DNA from: Alkalinema sp. FACHB-956
Lineage (GTDB): Bacteria; Cyanobacteriota; Cyanobacteriia; Leptolyngbyales; Leptolyngbyaceae
Length of the DNA stretch: 60,668 bases
Direction: 5' to 3'
NCBI RefSeq assembly: GCF_014697025.1
Contig: NZ_JACJRC010000030.1
Location: forward strand, 1-60,668
Shown: positions 25,648-35,584 of the stretch, piece after piece
Numbering within the stretch: the first letter of the stretch is position 1
Layout: the number at the start of each line of letters is the position of its first letter
Translations under genes and position numbers: made by a program
Notes under the pieces: generated by a model
What the model was told of the DNA's origin: nothing
The model's input: the letters and a program-made list of their open reading frames with translations, nothing else
The model's database searches: none

Positions 25648-28095
25648 ATGAATCTGCCCCTGTCACCCCCTTGGACTTTGGCCACCGATGTCCCACCGGC
25701 GGATTTTCAGCGATCGCTCCAAAGGTTGACGGGCTTACCGAGTCAGTACCTCGCCCAATTGCTGTGGAATCGGGGCTTGCGCGATCGGGATCAACTGCCG
25801 GGATGGTTAGACCCCAAACAGTATCAACCTTGCTCTGCGCTGGACTTTGGGCCGGAAATGACCGAGGCGATCGATCGCCTTGTCCGAGCGCGATCGCAGC
25901 AGGAAAAAATCGCCATTTGGGGAGACTTTGATGCGGATGGTGTGACGGCCACAGCGGTCCTGTGGGATGGGTTAGGGCAGTTTTTTGCCAAGCACGATCG
26001 CCTGACCTACTACATTCCTAACCGCCTGACGGAATCCCATGGGCTTTCCCCGCAAGGACTCGATCGACTCCACCGCGAGGGCGTTCAACTCATCGTCACC
26101 TGCGACACCGGCAGTACGAATTTAACGGAAATCAACTACTGCAAAGCACTGGGCATCGATGTGATTGTGACCGATCACCATACACTGCCACCGGAACGCC
26201 CTCCCGTCTGCGCGATCGTCAATCCCCGGTATTTAGCGCCAGAACATCCCCTCGCCTCCCTCTCCGGGGTTGCCGTGGCCTACAAGTTGGTGGAAGCTCT
26301 GTACGATCGCCTGTCCCAAGTGCCTGAAAAACCGTTGGAGCATCTGCTAGACCTGGTGGTGATCGGCTTAATTGCGGACCTGGTAGACCTGAAAGGCGAT
26401 TGTCGGTATCTGGCCCAGCAGGGAATTGCCCAGTTAAAGCAGCAGGCCGATCGCACGACAGCAACGCGCCCTGGTCTCTTTCATCTGCTGGAATTTTGCA
26501 AACGGGCGGGCGATCGGGCAACGGATATTTCCTTTGGCATTGGCCCCCGCATCAATGCCGTCAGCCGCATTCAGGGGGATGCCCATTTCTGTGTCGAACT
26601 GCTGACCAGTAGCGATGCAGCCCAATGTCGTCAACTGGCGGAACAAACGGAACTGGCCAACACACGACGGCGAGCCTTGCAACGGGAAGTGGCTGAGCAG
26701 GTGCTCGCTCGTGTCCGCCAGCTTGATTTATCCACCACCCAAGTGATTGTGCTGTGGGATGAGCAGTGGCCCCCCGGCGTGCTGGGGTTGGTCGCCAGCC
26801 AGGTAGCCCAGGAATTTGGCCGTCCGACCATTCTTCTGAGTACGGAAAGCACGGCTGAAAGGACCGCTGGAGATCTGCCGATCGCCCGAGGCTCTGCCCG
26901 ATCGGCCAACCAAATCGACCTCTACGAATTGGTGCAGGATCAAGCCCACCTGCTCCATCGCTTTGGCGGGCATCCCTACGCAGCCGGCTTGAGTCTCGTT
27001 GTGGAAAATTTACCCCTGTTTGCCGAGGCCATTAATCAACGGGCTTTACAGAGCTTGGCCGATCGAGTAGGCCCCCGCCCCCTCCAAGCCGATCTTCAAG
27101 TCACCGTGGCAGAATTAGGGTTGGATCTCTATCGCGAACTGCGATGCATCGAACCCTGCGGCATGGGCAATCCTCCCCCACAGCTCCTGCTCAAGGACGT
27201 GTGGTTTACCCAAGCCACCCACCGCAACCTCACCGATCGCCAAAACAAAAAAGTCACCTACATCCGCACCACCTTTCGCCTCTGTGATGAAACTTGTCCA
27301 GAAGGCATTTCCGGCAGTTGGTGGGGCCATTACAAAGAAGAACTGCCCACAGGCCGCTGTGAGGTGTTGGTGGAACTGGAAAACAACGTTTACCAGCGGT
27401 GCTATGAGGTGCGGTTGATTGAGGTGCGATCGCGGGCAACGATCGCTGAATCGACAGCATGGCCCAATGTGCTACCCAACCCAAGCAGTCTTGCTGCCCT
27501 AGAGTCCGATCGAGCCCCCTGCGATTGGCTCTTGGATTGGCGATCCCTGGCTCAGTCAAATCAGCCTGTCCCCCCAAACCAGAATGCTGACATTAATGCT
27601 GATATTTTAGTCATGACGACCTGTCCCACCGATTGGGACGCGTTTAAACCTTGGTTCCGGAGAGCCTACCAGGAGCAGAAAAAACTCGCGATCGCTTACT
27701 CAACTTCGCCGCTCTCCAGCAGCACCGAACCCTGGCTGAAATTGTTAGGCATCGCCAAATATCTCAGCCGAACCCAAGCCTGGGTTACCCCGCAGCGGCT
27801 CCTCGATCACCTACAAATTACGCCCTCCACCCTGCGGATCGGGCTGCAAGCCTTACAAACGCTTGGGTTAGACATTATCAGCGGCGATCGAGGCTTAACC
27901 CTGGCCTGGCCATCTGAGCAGCCCCCAGGAGGGACGATCGCCCGCGATCGAGATTGGCAAATCGCAGGCCAGCCCTTTCTCCAAGCCTTGCAGGAAGAGT
28001 CCTTTCGCCGCCAGTATTTTGCGACTGTTCCGCTCAGCTTGCTGCAAACCCTGGCCCACAGAACCATTAGCTTGGAGTTGCGCTCAGGAGTTTAG
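25648..28095 (+). CDS. recJ: Single-strand-specific 5'-3' exonuclease RecJ
   Basis: 815 residues from the ATG at 25648. The DHH phosphoesterase motifs are intact: WGDFDADGVTATAVLW (about 91-106), LIVTCDTGSTN, VIVTDHHTLP (DHH, about 174-183), NPRYLAP, and LLDLVVIGLIADLVDL. The DHHA1 part follows: FGGHPYAAGLSL. RecJ degrades single strands in RecF-pathway recombination and mismatch repair. The C-terminal ~200 residues have extra sequence compared with E. coli RecJ (577), as usual in cyanobacteria. The stop codon overlaps the convergent gene at 28092 by four bases. Confidence 0.93.
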   Translation: MNLPLSPPWTLATDVPPADFQRSLQRLTGLPSQYLAQLLWNRGLRDRDQLPGWLDPKQYQPCSALDFGPEMTEAIDRLVRARSQQEKIAIWGDFDADGVTATAVLWDGLGQFFAKHDRLTYYIPNRLTESHGLSPQGLDRLHREGVQLIVTCDTGSTNLTEINYCKALGIDVIVTDHHTLPPERPPVCAIVNPRYLAPEHPLASLSGVAVAYKLVEALYDRLSQVPEKPLEHLLDLVVIGLIADLVDLKGDCRYLAQQGIAQLKQQADRTTATRPGLFHLLEFCKRAGDRATDISFGIGPRINAVSRIQGDAHFCVELLTSSDAAQCRQLAEQTELANTRRRALQREVAEQVLARVRQLDLSTTQVIVLWDEQWPPGVLGLVASQVAQEFGRPTILLSTESTAERTAGDLPIARGSARSANQIDLYELVQDQAHLLHRFGGHPYAAGLSLVVENLPLFAEAINQRALQSLADRVGPRPLQADLQVTVAELGLDLYRELRCIEPCGMGNPPPQLLLKDVWFTQATHRNLTDRQNKKVTYIRTTFRLCDETCPEGISGSWWGHYKEELPTGRCEVLVELENNVYQRCYEVRLIEVRSRATIAESTAWPNVLPNPSSLAALESDRAPCDWLLDWRSLAQSNQPVPPNQNADINADILVMTTCPTDWDAFKPWFRRAYQEQKKLAIAYSTSPLSSSTEPWLKLLGIAKYLSRTQAWVTPQRLLDHLQITPSTLRIGLQALQTLGLDIISGDRGLTLAWPSEQPPGGTIARDRDWQIAGQPFLQALQEESFRRQYFATVPLSLLQTLAHRTISLELRSGV

Positions 28096-29063
28096 GGCGT
28101 AGATGGCGTCGCTGGGGAATCTGCTGGGGATGGCTGGGGGGATGGCTGTGCCCCGTCTGGCGTAGGCGATTCTGTGGGATTGCTAGAATCCGGTTCTGAC
28201 GGCGGTGGGGAATCCGGGCTGGCGGGGGTTTCTGGTTGGGTTGTCGCGGCGGGTTTATTCGCTGAAGGTAGAACAAAATAGGTTCTGCCTTCGGGATCCT
28301 TCCGTTCTTCTGCACCAATTTTCAACAGATCCTGGCGGGCTCGTTCCTGGGTCGATCGATCGCGGGTGGCTTCCGCTTGTTCAAAGACGGAACTCCAACC
28401 CCAAAGTCTGACCATCCGGCTATCGGGATCTGTTTGGAGAAACGCGGCGGTCTGCTTCATCAACGGCCCGACTTTACGGATTTCCGGATCGGTGGATTGC
28501 AGAGCCCAATCACCAGCCCTGTCATGGGACACGATCGACCCCGGAACATCCCCTAGGAGCAGGAGTTGATCTAACGCCTTAAACCGCCAGGGGAGGAAGG
28601 CTTGAGGGTGTTGATCGGGCTGTAGGGCATCTGTCCCTCGGGTCATATAGTCCACGGCCAACTCAGGTTTTCCCAACCGGTAGGACAGGGTTCCCGATAA
28701 AAAGAGGTAGCTCTCGACAAAACGCGGATCCCAGCGGGTCACTAAGTCAAAAAACTGGGGGGCTAACTCATAGCCTAATTTGGTGCGGGCTTCCTCATCC
28801 CCGTCGTACTGAAGGAAGTTCAGAAAAACCCAGTCCGCCATTAGGTTGTCAAAGCCAAAGGTGGGCGATCGCTGTAAAACCTCTAACTTCCAGCGCTCTT
28901 GCTGATTCAGTTGCTCGGGCGAAAATGTAAACATGGCCCCCTGTTGCAACTGACTGCGCTGCATGGCAACTAGCCCCGTCAGTGCCCCTGCCGAGATCGC
29001 CAGCTTAGCTAGACTGAAGCATAAATTTTTCCAGCGATTTCCAACCCGGTAACTGCCAACCAT
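28092..29063 (-). CDS. Membrane-anchored TPR-like hypothetical protein with Pro/Ser tail
   Basis: 323 residues. Basic N-terminus, then one hydrophobic segment (about 15-34, FSLAKLAISAGALTGLVAM), a conserved-looking FGFDNLMADWVFLNFLQYDGDEEARTKLGYELAPQFFDLVTRWDPRFVESYLFLSGTLSYRLGKPELAVDYMTRG (helical, TPR-like) and the C-terminal Pro/Ser/Thr-rich tail (about 265-323). Predicted to be anchored with a periplasmic body. It converges with recJ and shares its last bases. I do not know a function; the pattern recurs in cyanobacteria. Confidence 0.65.
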   Translation of the reverse strand: MVGSYRVGNRWKNLCFSLAKLAISAGALTGLVAMQRSQLQQGAMFTFSPEQLNQQERWKLEVLQRSPTFGFDNLMADWVFLNFLQYDGDEEARTKLGYELAPQFFDLVTRWDPRFVESYLFLSGTLSYRLGKPELAVDYMTRGTDALQPDQHPQAFLPWRFKALDQLLLLGDVPGSIVSHDRAGDWALQSTDPEIRKVGPLMKQTAAFLQTDPDSRMVRLWGWSSVFEQAEATRDRSTQERARQDLLKIGAEERKDPEGRTYFVLPSANKPAATTQPETPASPDSPPPSEPDSSNPTESPTPDGAQPSPQPSPADSPATPSTP

Positions 29064-29650
29064 AGAACTCCAGTGGTAATGCAGGCAACATCATGCAAGG
29101 CAACTTTGCAGGAAAATGAAAGACAGGAAATCCCTTTAGGGCTTTTGATTAGCTTTCGGCTTCTGCGCCCTCCATTTTGCCAAAAGTTACTGCTACACTA
29201 GCCATACTTCCGTAATTTTATTTTTTATCCTAGGCAGCTTATTTTTATTTTCCCAGCCCGGTTTTGACTGAAGTAGGATTGGTGGTAGATGTTCTTCGTG
29301 ATACATCGTCACTCATTCAAGACACTGATTCAAGACACTTGTCAAACCGTCACACAGCTTTTCTTGCTGACGTCAGAATGTCTAATACTCTTGGACAGGT
29401 TATTTTCTCCGGATTGCTCTCACCTTTTTGAGTGATGGTAAAAAGTCGGTGAAAACAAATTGCTGACTGGTCTCCTTTTCGTGTAAGTCCCCAAGCATCA
29501 ATGCAGGGTTCTGGAGTTGGATATCAAGCTTTGGATATCGAGCAGAAGTATCAAACTTAATGAATCTTAACCTTGAAACCTGAGGGCTATCAGCGCTGCT
29601 ACGGATTGTCCGGTTTTCCATTCCGTTCCTAACTATTGCGATCGCAGCCA
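29064..29650. other. Intergenic region between divergent genes
   Basis: About 590 bases with a 15-base near-repeat (TCATTCAAGACACTG / GATTCAAGACACTTG at about 29,311-29,342). The reverse-strand frame at 29,400-29,651 encodes 83 residues with no recognisable pattern and overlaps the CtpA start, so I do not call it. Confidence 0.4.
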
Positions 29651-30976
29651 ATGAACCACCTTATCCCACGTTCCTTCTTGTCACAGTTGCTTCTCAGCAC
29701 AACTCTCTTCGCTGGTGCCACTCTTACGCCCGGTCTCCTCAATCGCCCCGCCCAAGCATCCTTCCAAGACAGTCCTAAGGTGGTGATTGATGAGGCATGG
29801 CAGCTCGTCAATCGTGAGTATGTTGATCCGACCTTTAACCAGAAGGATTGGCAAGCCATTCGTCAGGATTTATTAAGTCGAGACTATTCATCCAAAGAGC
29901 AGGCCTATGATGCCCTGCGCTTGGCCCTCAAGCAATTGGATGATCCCTACACTCGCTTTATGGATCCTAAGCAATTTGAGGTGCTGAACAGTCAAACCTC
30001 CGGCGAGTTATCCGGCGTTGGGATTCGATTGGAACTGGATAGCCAAACGAAGACTTTGACTATTGTTGAACCCTTACCGAACTCACCGGCGGCGAAGGAA
30101 GGCTTGAAGACCGGCGATCGGGTTCTGGCGGTGAATGGCAAATCCACGAAGGGCATGACAGTGGATGATGCTTCTAGTCTGATCCGTGGGCAAGAAGGGA
30201 CTAAGGTGGTTCTGCGCATTGGCCGATCGGGAGCCAGTGAGTTTGATGTGCCATTGACTCGGGCTCGGATTGAGCTACAAACCGTTCGCTACAACGTCAA
30301 GCAGGAAGGGAAACGCCGGATTGGCTATATTCGCTTAAGTGAATTCAGTAGCCACGCAGCGGATCAGATGCGGCAAGCGATTCGATCGCTGCTGGCCGAA
30401 AAAGTTGATAGCTTTGTCCTGGATCTGCGGGGCAATCCCGGTGGCCTGCTGCAAGCTAGCATTGAAATTAGCCGCATGTGGATGGATCAAGGCAGCATTG
30501 TCAAAACCGTCGATCGCAAAGGCGGCAGCGAAGAAATTGCTGCCAATCGTACAGCCTTAACGAATTTGCCCCTTGCCGTCTTAGTCGATAAGAATTCCGC
30601 CAGCTCCAGCGAAATCTTGACCGGCGCGCTGAAGGATAACAAACGAGCCACAGTGGTGGGCAGTCAGACCTTTGGCAAAGCCCTTGTGCAATCGGTGCAT
30701 CCCCTTTCTGGCGGTGCAGGGCTAGCGGTCACGATCGCCCATTACTACACACCCAATGGGACTGATATTAGCCATAAGGGCATCGAGCCGAATGTTGTTC
30801 TGGATTTGTCCACGGATCAACAACGCAAGCTCTACACCAATCCTAAGTTACTGGGTACTTTAGAGGATCCGCAGTACATTCGAGCGATCGCGGCCTTAGA
30901 TCAAATTGCCAATAGCAAGAGTAGCAACCAAAATCTCGGTCAAGGGCCTGCAACCCGTGGGTTATTAGCTCAATAG
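29651..30976 (+). CDS. S41-family C-terminal processing protease
   Basis: 441 residues from the ATG at 29651 (the frame also has a TTG at 29636). Signal peptide to about 34 (LLSTTLFAGATLTPGLLNRPAQA), so it is periplasmic or lumenal. N-terminal helices, then a PDZ domain (TSGELSGVGIRLELDSQTKTLTIVEPLPNSPAAKEGLKTGDRVLAVNGKSTKGM, about 112-170). The peptidase core follows, with catalytic Ser in DKNSASSSEILTGAL and Lys in GSQTFGKALVQSV. This is the CtpA/CtpB/CtpC family; members mature D1 of photosystem II or process lumenal proteins. A second copy lies at 34343-35584, so I do not assign the symbol here. Confidence 0.88.
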   Translation: MNHLIPRSFLSQLLLSTTLFAGATLTPGLLNRPAQASFQDSPKVVIDEAWQLVNREYVDPTFNQKDWQAIRQDLLSRDYSSKEQAYDALRLALKQLDDPYTRFMDPKQFEVLNSQTSGELSGVGIRLELDSQTKTLTIVEPLPNSPAAKEGLKTGDRVLAVNGKSTKGMTVDDASSLIRGQEGTKVVLRIGRSGASEFDVPLTRARIELQTVRYNVKQEGKRRIGYIRLSEFSSHAADQMRQAIRSLLAEKVDSFVLDLRGNPGGLLQASIEISRMWMDQGSIVKTVDRKGGSEEIAANRTALTNLPLAVLVDKNSASSSEILTGALKDNKRATVVGSQTFGKALVQSVHPLSGGAGLAVTIAHYYTPNGTDISHKGIEPNVVLDLSTDQQRKLYTNPKLLGTLEDPQYIRAIAALDQIANSKSSNQNLGQGPATRGLLAQ

Positions 30977-31112
30977 AGCCAGCCCTCTTCAACTACATTT
31001 TGACCTTCCAGGTTTTTCTCAAGCCTTCACCCGAAGCAGAGCGGTGCAGTTTTGCTCAGTCATGGGGGTCAGGGATTCGAGGGAAACGATGGAGGGTCTC
31101 TTTTATGGAGGG

Positions 31113-32363
31113 TCAATAGGGAGGGTCAAATTGTAGAAGTGGCACGATCGTCCGAGGGCAAATCAAGTAGGTTCGCTCAATCGGTTGAATGAGCGTGCGA
31201 ACGAGGGCCGATCGTTCACTGATTTCCTGCAAGCCCTGCGTGGTTTGTAGGTTAATGCCGCGCTGATAGAGGGTATAGCCTCGACTACAGGCCACCCGCA
31301 TGCCGATCGCATCGTCTGGAGGGTGGCCCTGTTGCAGGGCAAGACGATGGGCTTGGGCCAGCAGTGACTGCTGCTGTTCGGGGGCCATGGACGTCACTTC
31401 GATCGCCTTGGGCAAGTCCCGATCGTAGACCTGGCGGCACAGCTCAGCTAATACCGAATCCGCTTCCCCTTGCCAGCGTTGAATGTGATAGAGCAGTCGA
31501 TAGTCATCCAAGGCCAGGTAGTTATCCAGCGAAAGTTGATCCCCGCGCGCCTCTAACCAAGCTGCCATCACCTCATCAGCCCAGAGTTCGCCCCGCCTCC
31601 AACAATCCCGAGCCCGGACAAATAGACGCTCCAATGTCCAAGTTGCAGCTAAATTTTTCGGATGGTTATAGACCTGGGCATACATGAACGATCGCACGAC
31701 CAAATAGTGTTCGATCGCGGCCATCCCCTTTTGCGCCACCGTGAGTTGTTGGGTCACGGGGTCATAGCGCAGGGCTAGCAAAATCCGATCCAAGTCAATA
31801 TGACCGTAGGAGGCACCTGTGAAGTAACTATCTCGCATCAGGTAGTCCAAGCGATCGCAATCCAGTTGACTGCTGACCAGTTGCCAAACTAGCGGAATGG
31901 GATGTTTTTTGTGATAGACCGCTTCCAGTTGGGGCAGCAGTTCTGGGTTGAACCGATCGAGCAATTGGCGAATCGGGAGGGACTCTTGCAAAATGCGGCC
32001 AGTCCACAGTTCATGGTGCGTACCAAAAATTTCTTCCCCGGTATGACTCAAGGCACTATGCCCAATATCATGTAACAGCGCAGCACAGAGAACCACCGAT
32101 CGAAACGGCTCCAATTGAGGATGCATCCCTGCGAGGCGATCGAAGGCACGGCGAGCCACGGCCAACACCCCCAGGGAATGGGTAAAGCGCGATCCTTCTG
32201 CCCCATGGAACGTTAAGCTGGCTGGGCCTAACTGTCGGATACGCCTCAGGCGCTGAAAGGCCGGGGTATCAATTAAGCGAATCAGCAACCCTTCCGTGGA
32301 ATCTGCCCCGTTTAGGGTAATGGCCCCATGGAGGGCATCGTGGTAAGTCCGTTCAGTCAGCAC
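31113..32363 (-). CDS. HD-domain phosphohydrolase
   Basis: 416 residues from the GTG at 32363; the frame is open to 32462 but without an ATG. HD motifs: FQRLRRIRQLG, GSRFTHSLGVLAVARRAF, CAALLHDIGHSALSHTGEEIFG (the HD pair) and later QLDCDRLDYLMRDSYFTGASYGHIDLDRIL. These match the dGTPase/SAMHD1-like HD family, which removes triphosphate from dNTPs or acts on other nucleotides. The substrate is not deducible. I prefer the GTG start because the protein then begins LTERTYHDALHG, like its relatives. The gene is divergent from the channel gene. Confidence 0.85.
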   Translation of the reverse strand: MLTERTYHDALHGAITLNGADSTEGLLIRLIDTPAFQRLRRIRQLGPASLTFHGAEGSRFTHSLGVLAVARRAFDRLAGMHPQLEPFRSVVLCAALLHDIGHSALSHTGEEIFGTHHELWTGRILQESLPIRQLLDRFNPELLPQLEAVYHKKHPIPLVWQLVSSQLDCDRLDYLMRDSYFTGASYGHIDLDRILLALRYDPVTQQLTVAQKGMAAIEHYLVVRSFMYAQVYNHPKNLAATWTLERLFVRARDCWRRGELWADEVMAAWLEARGDQLSLDNYLALDDYRLLYHIQRWQGEADSVLAELCRQVYDRDLPKAIEVTSMAPEQQQSLLAQAHRLALQQGHPPDDAIGMRVACSRGYTLYQRGINLQTTQGLQEISERSALVRTLIQPIERTYLICPRTIVPLLQFDPPY

Positions 32364-32516
32364 AACTGGATCAACCTCATGGTGGGGGAATGGGCGGGAA
32401 GGGGGCGTTTTAGACCTAACCGTGCTTTGAGCTACAACGATTCGGCCCTGACTACAGGACAATCAATCCTAAGCTTAGGGTTGGCCAAGGGCGACCCTGA
32501 TAAGGAGCCCCCCGCC

Positions 32517-34277
32517 ATGAAGCCGCGCATCATTGTTTGTGGTTTGGGTCAGACAGGATACAAGATTTACACGCTCCTGAAACAACAGGGGCTGGGCGTT
32601 GTCGGCATTAGTACCCATCCTGTCGTGGGAGGAGCAGTGGAATCTAGCCCCAACCCTAGACCTAATCTTCGATCCGACGCCATTTCCACCAGTATTCCCG
32701 ACATTAATATTCCCGACATTATCGTTGGTGATTTACGATCGGCGTCCACATTGCTGGCAGCCGGGATCCGAGACGCCCAAACGTTGGTACTGGCTACCAG
32801 TGATGATGCCTTGAATCTAGCGGTTTTGGTGCAGGCCAGGGTGCTCAATCCCCACATTCGCATTGTCAATCGACTCTACAACACCAGTTTGGGCGATCGC
32901 CTCGATCAAACCTTGGCGCACCACACCAGCATGAGTGTCTCGGCGTTAGCGGCTCCCGTCTTTGCCTTCGCCGCGCTGGGCAACTTGGCGATCGGTCAGC
33001 TCAAATTGTTTAACCAAACTTGGCCGATGCATGAAGAGCATATTGAGGCAGATCATCCTTGGCGGGGGCGGCTTTTACAGGAACTGTGGGACGATCGCGC
33101 TCGTATGCTGATTTATTATCTCCCGGCGGATCATACGACAGACCTGGTGTCAGCAATGCTACGGGGGGAACGGTTACAAGTGGGAGATCGCTTAATTGTG
33201 GCAACCCAGCCCAGTGTACGGCTGACCCAGCGATCGCTCAAGGCAACCGTTCTCAAGTTTCTCGCCTCTCTCAAACGATTGCACTCCCATGGCCGATCGG
33301 CGATCGTGGTCTTGCTGCTGCTGTTTTGCACCATTTTTATCGCTACCCTGACCTACATTTGCATCAACTTCAATACATCGGTGGAGGATGCGCTCTATTT
33401 CTCCGTGGGCATGATTACGGGCGCAGGGGGCAACGAACGCATTGCCGAACAAGCCCCACCCAGCATTAAAGTGTTCACCGCCATCATGATGCTCGTCGGA
33501 GCTGGAGTCATTGGCGTGGGTTACGCCTTACTCAATGACTTTGTGCTGGGAACCCGCTTCCATCAATTGTGGGATGCGGCCCAAGTTCCCCAGGCGGGGC
33601 ATTACATCGTCTGTGGGTTGGGGGGCGTTGGGATGCAGATTGCCAAACAATTGCGCGATCGCGGCCATGAGGTGGTGATTATTGAGCGAGATCCCCATTG
33701 TCGGTTCTTGAGCACCGCCCACCAACTCAAATTACCTGTAATTCAAGGGGACGCCAATCTCGCTGATGTCCTCCAGTCAGCCCACATTGATGCAGCCCAA
33801 GCTCTGCTCGCAGTCACCAGTGACGACACCGCGAATCTAGAAATTGCCCTAACGGCAAAGGGATTATCCCCTCGGTTGGCTGTGATTGTCCGCAATCAAG
33901 ATCCCAGCTTTTCCCACATGGCTCAGCAGGTCTTCGAATTTGAAGCAGTGCTCAGTCCCACGGAGCTAGCCGCTCCTTCCTTCGCAGCGGTGGCCTTTGG
34001 GGGACGGATTTTGGGTAATGGCTTAACGGGCAACCATTTGTGGGTGGCCCTCGCAGCACTGATAACTGAGAATCACCCCTTTTGCGGTCAACCGGTCAAA
34101 GAGATTGCGATCCAGGGTGATTTAGTCCCGCTCTACTTGGAAACCTCTCACCAAACTATCCATGGGTGGCCCCTGCTGGATGCATCCCTGAGTGTAGGCG
34201 ATATCCTGTACCTGACAGTACCGGCCCACCGCCTAGACGAACTGTGGCGATCGGTGCAACTTCCGGTGATTGGTTAG
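32517..34277 (+). CDS. Ion-channel-like protein with two RCK/TrkA-N domains
   Basis: 586 residues. The start at 32517 is fixed by AAGGAG about ten bases upstream. An N-terminal Rossmann domain (IIVCGLGQTGYKIYTLLKQQG) is followed by a first pair of membrane segments (about 261-285 and 318-345), with the re-entrant pore-like stretch SVGMITGAGG between. A second Rossmann/RCK domain (YIVCGLGGVGMQIAKQLRDRGHEVVIIERDP, about 361-391) and a C-terminal TrkA-C-like part follow. The potassium-filter signature TVGYG is not present, so ion and selectivity are uncertain. N-terminal RCK plus 2TM plus C-terminal RCK is an unusual order. The tandem pair NIPDI (SIPDINIPDI) near residue 60 is a 15-bp repeat. 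It might be a K+ channel or a related gated pore. Confidence 0.75.
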   Translation: MKPRIIVCGLGQTGYKIYTLLKQQGLGVVGISTHPVVGGAVESSPNPRPNLRSDAISTSIPDINIPDIIVGDLRSASTLLAAGIRDAQTLVLATSDDALNLAVLVQARVLNPHIRIVNRLYNTSLGDRLDQTLAHHTSMSVSALAAPVFAFAALGNLAIGQLKLFNQTWPMHEEHIEADHPWRGRLLQELWDDRARMLIYYLPADHTTDLVSAMLRGERLQVGDRLIVATQPSVRLTQRSLKATVLKFLASLKRLHSHGRSAIVVLLLLFCTIFIATLTYICINFNTSVEDALYFSVGMITGAGGNERIAEQAPPSIKVFTAIMMLVGAGVIGVGYALLNDFVLGTRFHQLWDAAQVPQAGHYIVCGLGGVGMQIAKQLRDRGHEVVIIERDPHCRFLSTAHQLKLPVIQGDANLADVLQSAHIDAAQALLAVTSDDTANLEIALTAKGLSPRLAVIVRNQDPSFSHMAQQVFEFEAVLSPTELAAPSFAAVAFGGRILGNGLTGNHLWVALAALITENHPFCGQPVKEIAIQGDLVPLYLETSHQTIHGWPLLDASLSVGDILYLTVPAHRLDELWRSVQLPVIG

Positions 34278-34342
34278 GCATTTGCCTAGGCAGGTTAGGC
34301 CATTTGCCCAGGCATCTGTTGGGATAATCGAATCAGACCGAG

Positions 34343-35584
34343 CTAGGAAATTCCCGCTAGCAACGACTGGGATTGCAAGGTATCCAATGCGGCTCGGTAT
34401 TGCGGATCGCCATCGGTGCCCAATTGCTCCGGCGCGATCGCCTGCAAGGGCACAACGCGATCGGGGGTAATCCCCAGCTTGTTAATGTCGCGATGGTTCG
34501 GCGTTTCGTACTTCGCTACGGTGACCGCTAGCCCCGATCCATCGGATAGGTTGAACAGAGATTGAATCAACCCCTTGCCGAAGGTTTTCTCGCCCAGAAT
34601 GATGGCGCGGCCATTGTCCTGCAAAGCCCCCGCTAAAATTTCGCTAGCACTGGCCGTGCCTTGATTGACTAACACAACCAACGGGGCTTGAGTCAGCGCC
34701 TTACCCGCCGCTTCAAAGCTACCTAGGGTTCCTTGGCGGTTGACGGTATAGACGATCGTGCCATTGTCGATCCACTGCTTGGCAATCTCAATCCCGGCCT
34801 GCAACAGCCCCCCCGGATTATTGCGTAGATCCAGAATGTAGCTGCTGGCTCCTTGGCGCTCCAGTTGCTTGATGGCCTGTGCTACTTCCGTGGCTGCATT
34901 GGCATTGAACTGCGTTAGACGAATGTAGCCACTCTTTTGTCCATTGGGCTGGGTGCGCAGGTCTGCAATGACCGGATTTAACTCAATGCGATCGCGGACA
35001 ATGTTGTATTCCTTGATCGGCTCATTGCCATGCTGCACCTTGAGGCTCACGATGCTGCCAATATTGCCGCGCATCCGCCCTGCGGCTTCATCGAGGCTCA
35101 GCCCCTGTGTCGATAGCCCATCAATTTCTAGGATCGCGTCCGCTGGTTGAATGCCAGCCTTCGCGGCAGGAGACCCACTGATCGGCGCAATCACCTTCAG
35201 TCGTTGAGTATCGGTATCTAGGGAAATCTGCAACCCCACCCCAGTCAATTCACCGGAAGTACTGGTTTGCAGGCTGCGGTATTGCTCTGGCTGCATAATG
35301 CGGGTGAAGGGATCCCCGAGCAGCCCCAGCATTTCCTGCATGAGGACATAGGTTTGTTCGCGATGTTCAGGTGCTTTCTTCAAGAACTTTTCCCGTACCG
35401 CCCACCAATTCTGATGGTTAAAACTCGCGTCCACATAGGCCCGATCGATGATGCGCCACACTTCATTAACAAACCGTTGTTCCTCCGTGAGCGCTTGGGC
35501 TGACCCTGCAAAGGCCAGCACGGAAATCACAACAGCTAGCAGCGAAACAATCAGCGATCGAGACCAGGCAACATATTTTCCCAT
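34343..35584 (-). CDS. ctpA: Carboxyl-terminal processing protease CtpA
   Basis: 413 residues from the ATG at 35584, which gives a normal signal peptide (SLLAVVISVLAFAGSAQA). PDZ domain: TSGELTGVGLQISLDTDTQRLKVIAPISGSPAAKAGIQPADAILEIDGLSTQG. Catalytic Ser in GTASASEILAGAL and Lys in EKTFGKGLIQSLFN. CtpA cleaves the C-terminal extension of the D1 precursor of photosystem II in the lumen. Divergent orientation next to petB-petD, as here, is a known cyanobacterial arrangement and supports the CtpA assignment over the paralogue at 29651-30976. Confidence 0.85.
   Translation of the reverse strand: MGKYVAWSRSLIVSLLAVVISVLAFAGSAQALTEEQRFVNEVWRIIDRAYVDASFNHQNWWAVREKFLKKAPEHREQTYVLMQEMLGLLGDPFTRIMQPEQYRSLQTSTSGELTGVGLQISLDTDTQRLKVIAPISGSPAAKAGIQPADAILEIDGLSTQGLSLDEAAGRMRGNIGSIVSLKVQHGNEPIKEYNIVRDRIELNPVIADLRTQPNGQKSGYIRLTQFNANAATEVAQAIKQLERQGASSYILDLRNNPGGLLQAGIEIAKQWIDNGTIVYTVNRQGTLGSFEAAGKALTQAPLVVLVNQGTASASEILAGALQDNGRAIILGEKTFGKGLIQSLFNLSDGSGLAVTVAKYETPNHRDINKLGITPDRVVPLQAIAPEQLGTDGDPQYRAALDTLQSQSLLAGIS

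Noticed and set aside
29400-29651. 83-codon reverse ORF
   Set aside because: Overlaps the CtpA start and has no coding character or family pattern.
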